A stretch of DNA of 9,553 nt from Helicobacteraceae bacterium (GTDB lineage Bacteria; Campylobacterota; Campylobacteria; Campylobacterales; SZUA-545), in the NCBI GenBank assembly GCA_031276985.1, contig JAISMA010000075.1, positions 1 through 9,553 of the forward strand, in the 5' to 3' direction. Below, one piece after another: positions 1-6,485 of this stretch. Within the stretch, counting starts at the first letter, position 1, and each line of letters starts with the position of its first letter. A program made the translations under genes and the position numbers. The notes below the pieces were generated by a model that did not search any database, was not told the DNA's origin, and worked only from the letters and a program-made list of their open reading frames with translations.

Positions 1-239
1 AGCGCAAAATGTTGCAGGCGGCGATCGACGCGACGCAGGAAAACGTTACGGGCGTCGTTAGGCTCAAACTCTACAAAGGCAACGTGATAACGCTTGGGCG
101 CGCGGCGCCGCGATCGCTATTTAACGCCGCGTACTCGACCTTTGAAAAAGACGAAGTTTATAACCAAAAAGACGCGGCTGGTTTTATCCGCCTGAACGCC
201 CTGCGATTTATCATCGGCGCCAAAGCGAAAAAACTATAA
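1..239 (+). CDS. argG: Argininosuccinate synthase, C-terminal fragment (5' end outside window)
   Basis: This is the end of argininosuccinate synthase, the cytoplasmic enzyme that joins citrulline and aspartate with ATP to make argininosuccinate, the penultimate step of arginine synthesis. The frame is open to the left edge (codons for Arg-Lys precede the first visible ATG at 9), so that ATG is internal and the gene starts before the window. The fragment has about 78 residues and shows the typical ArgG tail: a VTGVVRLKLYKGN stretch, then FEKDEVYNQKDAAGFIRLNAL, which belongs to the C-terminal multimerisation region rather than the ATP site. It ends in a basic tail, AKAKKL, before TAA at 237-239. 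A stem-loop follows 13 bases after the stop. I see no functional tie to the envelope genes downstream. Identification rests on recognising the conserved tail; the catalytic part is not visible. Confidence 0.93.
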   Translation, partial: RKMLQAAIDATQENVTGVVRLKLYKGNVITLGRAAPRSLFNAAYSTFEKDEVYNQKDAAGFIRLNALRFIIGAKAKKL

Positions 240-252
240 CGCTAAATCGCGC

Positions 253-279
253 GCCAGACGTAAATTATTTGCGTTTGGC
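253..279 (+). terminator. Stem-loop after argG, possible transcript 3' end
   Basis: Bases 253-264 pair with 268-279, giving a 12-bp stem closed by a 3-base loop (TTA, 265-267). Ten pairs are Watson-Crick and two (257/275 and 261/271) are G-U wobbles in plus-strand RNA; in minus-strand RNA the same positions would be A-C mismatches. The hairpin is therefore best formed in a transcript reading out of argG, 13 bases past its stop. The expected run of U after the stem is missing (TACGCGAAATAC follows), so it is not a textbook intrinsic terminator. It could instead be an mRNA-stabilising 3' structure or a partial terminator. Confidence 0.5.
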
Positions 280-416
280 TACGCGAAATACTTAAAACTA
301 ACGATCGCAAAAAATAGCGACATAGTTTATCTAGCTATCTTGTTTTGCCGACATTATCAGAGTGAGCGGCATTCCACCTCTTTTGGATCGATTAAGCGAC
401 AGAACGAACCGATCAG

Positions 417-470
417 ATTACGCGCCGATTACGCGCAAAATCTAAGGCGCGAAAGCGTACAATTACGCGC
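417..470 (+). repeat. Three direct copies of ATTACGCGC upstream of the macroglobulin gene
   Basis: The 9-mer ATTACGCGC occurs at 417-425, 428-436 and 462-470. The first two copies share the longer word GATTACGCGC (416-425 and 427-436). Start-to-start distances are 11 and 34 bases, close to one and three helical turns, so all three would lie on roughly the same face of the DNA. The distances are not multiples of three, so the copies are not a peptide repeat. The set ends 10 bases before the Shine-Dalgarno sequence of the macroglobulin gene. An operator is possible but unproven. The same 9-mer occurs once inside the macroglobulin gene (5393-5401), so the word is not exclusive to this site. Confidence 0.4.
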
Positions 471-480
471 ATTACTTAAA

Positions 481-484
481 AGGA
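481..484 (+). promoter_or_regulatory. Ribosome binding site that sets the macroglobulin start
   Basis: AGGA, within AAAAGGA, lies 8 bases before ATG at 493, an ideal Shine-Dalgarno position. The only other start codon upstream in the same frame is a TTG at 340 with no comparable site. The 51 extra residues it would add are very polar and basic and resemble no signal sequence. This site therefore decides for 493 as the start. Confidence 0.8.
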
Positions 485-492
485 ACGAGAAA

Positions 493-3400
493 ATGGGCGC
501 GTTGCGTTTTTTGGGGAAGATTCCGCTATTTTTTTGGCGGGCGCTGGCATGGATTTTGCGCGGCGTATTTGGAAACGTCAATTGGCAGAGTCCGCCGTGG
601 CTAAAGGCGATTGGAAGAGGCTTTTGCTTTGTCGGCGGAAAACTCGCCGCGAACAAGGCGTTGAGCGCGATCGCGGCGGTTGTTTTGCTGTTGATTGCGG
701 GCGGCTCGTACGCGGGTTACGTCTGGTATGAAAATCGACCGAAGCCGATTGAGATCGCGCCGACGGAGCTAATCGTGGCGACGGCTCATTTTAACGCGCC
801 GTATCGCACCAACTACAACTCGGACAGAGTCGAATATCCGCCGCTTTCAATCAGCTTTAGCGAAGACGTCGCGCCGCTTGAAAGCGTCAATAAAAAGATT
901 ACGCAGGGCGCGACTTTAACGCCCGCGATCGACGGCGAATGGTTTTGGTCGTCGTCGCACTTTTTGCTCTTTAGACCAAACGTCGATTGGGTCGTAGGGC
1001 AGGAATATACGCTCAAACTCGATCCAAAAACGCTGATCGCGGCGGATTATACGCTCGATCGCAACGAATATAAATGGACCGTCTCGCCTTTTAACTACGG
1101 CTTTCATCAAAAAGAGCTATATCAAAATCCCGAAAAACCAAGCGAGAAAAACGCGATATTCGAGTTGTCGTTTGACTACCCCGTCGATCCAGCGAGTTTT
1201 GAAAAGGCGCTGTCCATGCAGCTTCAAGCGCCCGAAAAGTACAAGATCGCGCCAAAGCCGTACAAATTCGCCGTCCGATACGACGATAAAAAAATGCGCG
1301 CATGGGTAAGAAGCGAGTTAGTAACGTTTCCCGAAGTCGACAGCCAAATGGTTCTTAGCGTCGCCAAAGGCGTTAAATCGTCGCTTGGCGGCGCGGCGAC
1401 GGATGCGGCGAAAAACGTTTCGCTAAGCGTGCCGAGTCCTTATCGCGTGGTCGCGCAAAACGTCTTTTTGACGCTTGCCGAAAACGACAACGACGAACAG
1501 ACGCAGGTATTGGCGGTAAATCTTGTCGACGGCGTAGATCCAAAGACGTTTGCCAAAGAGATAAAAGCGTGGATTTTGCCCGAAGATCATCCGTTTCCGA
1601 GATCGGGGCGCTCCCCGACGAATTATCAGTGGAGCGCGAACGACGATATAACCGACGAGATTTTGGCGCTGTCGCAACCGCTGAAACTAACGCTTGACGA
1701 AAGCGACGGCAGCGCGCAAAAGCTGGTTAGCTTCAAGTACAAAGCCGATCCGAAGCGATATATCTACGTTACGATTAGCAAAAATATCGTAACCGCTGGC
1801 GGCTATAAGGCGACTTCCGCTATGCGATACGCGCTTCGCGTTCCCGAATTTCCAAAAACGCTCAAATTCGCCGCGAACGGCTCTTTGCTTTCGCTTAAAG
1901 GCGAGCGCAAAATCGCGGTGGCGACGAGAAACGCCGCGGGACTTAGACTTGATGTCGACCGCGTGATTCCCTCGCAATTGCATCATTTGATCAACTTTGG
2001 CGAAAATTACGGCGCCGACTTTCAAGACGCGAAGTTTTACGGATCGCGCAGGGACTTTTTTGTGGAAGGATTTACTCATCTGCAAAAACTGCCGCAAACC
2101 GCGAGCGGCAAGGTTTCGTACGACTCGATTGACCTCGATCGCTATCTTGCGCGTACAAGCAAAGAGCCAAAAGGCGTGTTTTTGCTGACGCTCTCGGCGT
2201 GGAATCCTGAAAACAACGACACGCTAGATTACGGATCTGGCGGGCAACGGCTTGTGATTATCTCCGATTTGGCGCTCATCGCCAAACGATCGGCGGACGG
2301 CTCTAGCGACGTATTCGTCCAATCGATCAAAGACGGCGTTCCCGTCGCGGGCGCGAAAGTTTCGGCGATCGGACGCAACGGCGAAGCGCTGGCAAGCGCC
2401 GTTACGGACGAAAACGGGCGGGCGCGGATTGGATCGCTAAATCACCTGCAACGCGAAAAAACGCCGATCATGTATCTGGCGCAAAACGGGGACGATTCCA
2501 TCTTTTTGCCTTACAGCTCTTCGTACAGCGTAGATCGCGTTTTGGACTATTCGCGCTTCAACGTGGGCGGCGAGTACGATTACGCGACCGCGCGCAAGTT
2601 AAAAGCCTATCTGGTTAGCGATCGCGGATTGTATCGTCCGGGAGAAAGCGTGCATATCGCCGCAATCGTGCGGTCGAACGACTGGAGCGTTCCGCTTCGC
2701 GGCATTCCGATCGTAGCGAATATATACGACGCGAGAGGACAGCGGTTTGCTAGAAAAGAGTTTCACCTTGATGAAAGCGGATTAAGCGAAATCAACTTCG
2801 ATACCTCCGCCGACGCGCCGACGGGCAACTGGAACATCCAACTGTACGTCGCGGGCAGTTACGACGACGATCTTAATCGCGCCATACATTTGGGCGGCGT
2901 TAATATCGCGCTAAGAGAGTTTGAGCCCGACAAGACAAAGGTCGCGTTGCGCCTTGAGCCAAGCCTGAAAAAAGGCTGGTTCAAACCCGACGAGTTAAAG
3001 GCGATTGTCAAAGCCGAAAATCTATTTGGAACGCCCGCCGAAGATCGCCGCGTGGCTTCAAAAATCATTTTGAACCCGATGGCGTTTAGCTTCAAAGATT
3101 ACGAAGGCTACAGCTTCTACGATTCGCTCTCGGCTAAACAGTTCTTTGAGTTTGATCTCGACGAAATGAAAACCGATCAAAACGGCGAAGCGTCGCTGGC
3201 GTTAATCAATCAGGAACACGCGCGCGCAAGCTATCAAATGGCAGTGATCGCGGAGGTATTCGAGCAGGGCGCGGGCAGAAGCGTAACGGCGAACGCGAAC
3301 GCGATCGTCTCGCCAAACGACTATCTTGTGGGCGCAAAACCCGACGGTCAGCTTGGATTCATCAAGAAAAACACGGAGCGATCGCTTGCATTTGCGGCGA

Positions 3401-6400
3401 TCAATCCAAAGCTGGAGCAGATCGCGCTTGGAGATTTATCGCTTGAAATTCACGAGCAAAAATATGTCTCCGTTCTCACGATGCAAGATAGCGGCGTTTA
3501 TAAGTATCAATCCAAACTGATCGAGGTTTCGCAAGGCGAGAAACCCTTTGCGATCGCCAAAAACGGAGCGGTTTATAAGGTTGACACGACAAAGCCGGGC
3601 GGATACAAACTGCAGGTCAAAAACAAAGACGGCGACGTTCTGTACAAAACCTACTATTCGGTGGCGGGCGCGGCGAACGTCGATCGCTCAAAAGAGCGCA
3701 ACGCCGAGCTGGAGCTTAAACTCGCCAAAGACGAGTACGAAAACGGCGAGGAGATCGAGCTGTCGATCGTAGCGCCTTATGTGGGAAGCGCGTTAATCAC
3801 CATAGAAAAAGAAAAGGTGTACGCCGCCAAATGGATCAAAACGACGACGACAAGCGCGATCGCCACAATCAAAGTTCCTAGCGATCTTACCGGCAACGGC
3901 TACGTAAACGTGCAATTTGTCCGCGATTTCAACAGCGACGACATTTTTGTAAGCCCGCTTAGTTACGCCGTCGCGCCGTTTAAGGTCTCGCTGGACGACA
4001 AACGAGCGCAAATAAAACTAGAAACGCCAAAAATCGTCAAGCCTTCGCAACCGATCGTCGTGAAGCTAACGAGCGAAGGCAAACAAAACGCGATTGTATT
4101 TGGCGTCGACGAAGGCATATTGCAGGCGGCGGGATATAGCTTTGGCAGTCCGCTTAACTATTTTTTCCAAAAGAAAGCGCTAAACGTCAATACGTTTCAG
4201 ATACTCGATCTGATCTTGCCCGAATTCAGCCGCTTTGAAAGGCTTGCTTCGCAGCCAAGCGGCGACGACGACGTGAGGGCGCGGGCAAACCGCCAGCTTA
4301 ATCCGTTTCAGCGCAAAGTGGAAAAACCCGTGGCGTTTTGGTCTGGAATCGTTGAGGTTGACGGCGAAAAAACCTTTGAATGGAAAACGCCCGATTACTT
4401 TGGCGGCAGTTTGCGCGTAATGGTTCTTGCCGTTTCGGCGGCAAAGATCGGCGCGACGCAAACGAGCGTGATCGTGCGCGACGATTTCGTCATCTCTCCC
4501 AACGCGCCATTTACCGCCGCGCCGGGCGATGAATTTGAGGTTACGGCGGGGCTGTCCAACAACATAGAGGATCTGCCCGAAGGCAAAGAAGTTCCGATCA
4601 AGCTAACCCTAACCACAAACAAACGGCTGGAGATCGTCGGCGAAAAAGAGCTTACGCTAAACGTCGCGCCGCAAAGAGAGACCTTTGCGCGTTTCAAAGT
4701 TAGGGCGACGCAGGAGCTTGGAGGCGCGGAGCTTACGTTCAAAGCCTCGTACGCAAACGGCGAGAAAACCTATTCCGCGCAACGAATCGCCACGACGTCG
4801 ATTCGCCCGCTTGTTCCGCTTAGAGCCGCGAGCGAAGCTAAACGAATGGCTTCGAGCGAGGAAAGCGTCCAAAACAATCGCGATCTATACGACGCTTTCG
4901 CCAAACGAAACGCCTACGTTTCGAGATCGCCGCTGATTTTGGCAAACGCTTTGACGCGCTATCTGGACAACTATCCGCACTATTGCTCCGAGCAGTTGGT
5001 TAGCGGCGCGTTAGCCGCGCTGGTCGTAGAGCCGTATCAAAAGGCGCTAGGCGGCGAAAATCCCGAAGTTAGAATTGCGTCCGTCGCGTCCGTTTTGCAA
5101 TCGCGTCAAAATTCGCAGGGCGCGATCGGCTTGTGGGAGGCGACGTACTCGGGCGATCGGTTTGTGAGCGTTTATACGGCGAACTATCTGATCGAGGCAA
5201 AAGAGCGCGGCAAGCAGGTTAGCTCCTCTTTGACGTCGGGACTGAACAACTATCTGTCCAATTTGGCGGCGGATAACTCAATTGAGGATCTCTTTGGGCT
5301 TAGAATGCGCGCTTACGCGATCTATCTGCTTGCGAGGCAGGGAAAAGTGATGACGAATCATCTCAATTCCACGCTTTCGGCGCTTAAATTGCATTACGCG
5401 CAAACCTACGAAAACGATCCCGCCGCGCTCTATCTCGCGGCGACGTACAAACTGCTCAAAATGGACAAAGAGGCAAACGCGCTGATACAAAAACAATGGG
5501 AGGCGCTCTCCCGCGCTTACACCGCCGCGTGGTGGTCGAGGGATTACTACGATCCGCTTGTAGTGGACGCCACAAGCATATATCTCATCGGCAAGCACTT
5601 TCCTGAAAAAGCGGCGAGCATTCCTCCGCAGGCGCTTGAAAATATCGTTTTGGCTTTGCGCCAAAACCGCTACACGACGGTTTCGGCGGCGTGGAGCGCG
5701 CTGGCGCTGGATACGATCGGCTCTTTAAGCTCTCCTAGCGACGAGCCGCTTTCGATCGCGGCGAAAAACGCCGCCAATCAAACGCGAAGCATCGGCAGAA
5801 CCGAAGGCGCGATTGTTTATGGCGGATTCAACAAAGACGATCGGGAGATTAGCTTCAAAAACGAGGGCGCAGCCGCGTGGTACGTCGTTTCGCAGGAAGG
5901 CTACGAGCGCGTTTTGCCAAAAGAGCCGATCAAAAAAGGGCTTGAGGTTTACCGCGAATACACGGGCGCGGACGGCAAGAAAATTAGCGAGATTACCGTC
6001 GGCGATACGATCAACGTAACGGTTCGCGTAAAAGCGCTGGGGCAAAACGCGATTGGCAATACGGCGATTATCGATCTGTTGCCGGGCGGTTTTGAGATTG
6101 TCCCGCAAAACAAACCGCGAGAGAGCGAAAGCGAAGAAGAAGAGTGCTACGACGAGGAATGCTACGAAGAAGAGAGCGAAGAGTATCACGAGCAAGGCGA
6201 TCGCGAAGTCGGCTACGGATCTGGTCGTTACGTGTCGCCGTTTGCGACAAGCGTCAATAATTTCGAGCTTGATTACTCGGACGCAAGAGAGGATCGCGTC
6301 TTGATCTACGGCGAAGTCGGACGCGAAACGGCGAGCTTCAGCTATCAGATCAAAGCGACTAACGCGGGCGTTTATGAAACCGCGCCGATCTTTGCCGAAG

Positions 6401-6471
6401 CGATGTATGATCGCGAAATTCAGGCGCTGGGTCTTGGTAACGGCAAGATCGTCGTCAAATCCGCTAAATAG
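493..6471 (+). CDS. Membrane-anchored bacterial alpha-2-macroglobulin (thioester protease trap)
   Basis: Bacterial alpha-2-macroglobulin of the YfhM/COG2373 type, 1992 residues from ATG 493, longer than E. coli YfhM (about 1650). Family role: it traps proteases in the periplasm by bait-region cleavage and thioester bonding. Seen in order: a basic, aromatic N-terminal segment; one membrane helix at about 57-79 with no lipobox cysteine, so a signal anchor rather than a lipoprotein as in E. coli; beta-sandwich macroglobulin domains, including a DGVPVAGAKVSA segment at about 610-640; an MG2 domain with YRPGE at 714-718; a bait-region domain with VDEGIL and a likely exposed bait near 1247-1278; the central A2M domain from about 1283; and the helical thioester domain with YCSEQ, where Cys1498 and Gln1501 form the thioester. 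A C-terminal MG domain (LLPGGFE) follows, interrupted by an acidic insert at 1877-1892. There are only four cysteines: 45, 1498, 1885 and 1890. pbpC follows after 14 bases. The protein appears intact. Confidence 0.95.
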   Translation: MGALRFLGKIPLFFWRALAWILRGVFGNVNWQSPPWLKAIGRGFCFVGGKLAANKALSAIAAVVLLLIAGGSYAGYVWYENRPKPIEIAPTELIVATAHFNAPYRTNYNSDRVEYPPLSISFSEDVAPLESVNKKITQGATLTPAIDGEWFWSSSHFLLFRPNVDWVVGQEYTLKLDPKTLIAADYTLDRNEYKWTVSPFNYGFHQKELYQNPEKPSEKNAIFELSFDYPVDPASFEKALSMQLQAPEKYKIAPKPYKFAVRYDDKKMRAWVRSELVTFPEVDSQMVLSVAKGVKSSLGGAATDAAKNVSLSVPSPYRVVAQNVFLTLAENDNDEQTQVLAVNLVDGVDPKTFAKEIKAWILPEDHPFPRSGRSPTNYQWSANDDITDEILALSQPLKLTLDESDGSAQKLVSFKYKADPKRYIYVTISKNIVTAGGYKATSAMRYALRVPEFPKTLKFAANGSLLSLKGERKIAVATRNAAGLRLDVDRVIPSQLHHLINFGENYGADFQDAKFYGSRRDFFVEGFTHLQKLPQTASGKVSYDSIDLDRYLARTSKEPKGVFLLTLSAWNPENNDTLDYGSGGQRLVIISDLALIAKRSADGSSDVFVQSIKDGVPVAGAKVSAIGRNGEALASAVTDENGRARIGSLNHLQREKTPIMYLAQNGDDSIFLPYSSSYSVDRVLDYSRFNVGGEYDYATARKLKAYLVSDRGLYRPGESVHIAAIVRSNDWSVPLRGIPIVANIYDARGQRFARKEFHLDESGLSEINFDTSADAPTGNWNIQLYVAGSYDDDLNRAIHLGGVNIALREFEPDKTKVALRLEPSLKKGWFKPDELKAIVKAENLFGTPAEDRRVASKIILNPMAFSFKDYEGYSFYDSLSAKQFFEFDLDEMKTDQNGEASLALINQEHARASYQMAVIAEVFEQGAGRSVTANANAIVSPNDYLVGAKPDGQLGFIKKNTERSLAFAAINPKLEQIALGDLSLEIHEQKYVSVLTMQDSGVYKYQSKLIEVSQGEKPFAIAKNGAVYKVDTTKPGGYKLQVKNKDGDVLYKTYYSVAGAANVDRSKERNAELELKLAKDEYENGEEIELSIVAPYVGSALITIEKEKVYAAKWIKTTTTSAIATIKVPSDLTGNGYVNVQFVRDFNSDDIFVSPLSYAVAPFKVSLDDKRAQIKLETPKIVKPSQPIVVKLTSEGKQNAIVFGVDEGILQAAGYSFGSPLNYFFQKKALNVNTFQILDLILPEFSRFERLASQPSGDDDVRARANRQLNPFQRKVEKPVAFWSGIVEVDGEKTFEWKTPDYFGGSLRVMVLAVSAAKIGATQTSVIVRDDFVISPNAPFTAAPGDEFEVTAGLSNNIEDLPEGKEVPIKLTLTTNKRLEIVGEKELTLNVAPQRETFARFKVRATQELGGAELTFKASYANGEKTYSAQRIATTSIRPLVPLRAASEAKRMASSEESVQNNRDLYDAFAKRNAYVSRSPLILANALTRYLDNYPHYCSEQLVSGALAALVVEPYQKALGGENPEVRIASVASVLQSRQNSQGAIGLWEATYSGDRFVSVYTANYLIEAKERGKQVSSSLTSGLNNYLSNLAADNSIEDLFGLRMRAYAIYLLARQGKVMTNHLNSTLSALKLHYAQTYENDPAALYLAATYKLLKMDKEANALIQKQWEALSRAYTAAWWSRDYYDPLVVDATSIYLIGKHFPEKAASIPPQALENIVLALRQNRYTTVSAAWSALALDTIGSLSSPSDEPLSIAAKNAANQTRSIGRTEGAIVYGGFNKDDREISFKNEGAAAWYVVSQEGYERVLPKEPIKKGLEVYREYTGADGKKISEITVGDTINVTVRVKALGQNAIGNTAIIDLLPGGFEIVPQNKPRESESEEEECYDEECYEEESEEYHEQGDREVGYGSGRYVSPFATSVNNFELDYSDAREDRVLIYGEVGRETASFSYQIKATNAGVYETAPIFAEAMYDREIQALGLGNGKIVVKSAK
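6121..6195 (+). other. Glu/Cys-rich low-complexity insert in the macroglobulin C-terminal domain
   Basis: Residues 1877-1901 of the macroglobulin are dominated by Glu (14 of 25, plus one Asp) with Ser, Tyr and two Cys. A near-tandem ECYDE/ECYEE unit places the cysteines at 1885 and 1890 (CX4C). The segment directly follows the conserved LLPGGFEIVPQ strand, so it probably forms a surface loop of the last macroglobulin domain. It is followed by a Gly-rich YGSGRY stretch before ordered sequence resumes. The matching DNA is purine-rich (GAA/GAG repeats). The cysteines could form a disulfide or a metal site; this is inference only. Confidence 0.7.
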
Positions 6472-6485
6472 GCGCGCTTACGGCG

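Noticed and set aside
261..345. A sigma-70 promoter in the AT-rich part of the gap after argG
   Set aside because: Several TAT-rich hexamers (for example near 328-341) could pass as a -10 box, but none has a matching -35 element at normal spacing, so no single site is supportable.
340..492. N-terminal extension of the macroglobulin from TTG at 340 (51 extra residues)
   Set aside because: There is no ribosome site before 340, whereas AAAAGGA sits 8 bases before ATG 493. The extra residues are very polar and basic and would bury the membrane anchor deep in the chain. The phased repeats in this stretch are not in multiples of three.
1687..2097. Minus-strand open frame of 136 residues, and similar ones across the macroglobulin and pbpC
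   Set aside because: The strong preference for GCG, CGC and AAA codons leaves the reverse frames poor in stops. None shows a family motif or a ribosome site.
5725..6195. Minus-strand open frame of 156 residues opposite the macroglobulin C terminus, with a Phe/Val/Leu-rich start
   Set aside because: It is the reverse complement of GCG/GAA/GAG-rich coding sequence; the hydrophobic N terminus is simply the complement of the Glu-rich insert. The plus-strand gene is certain here.
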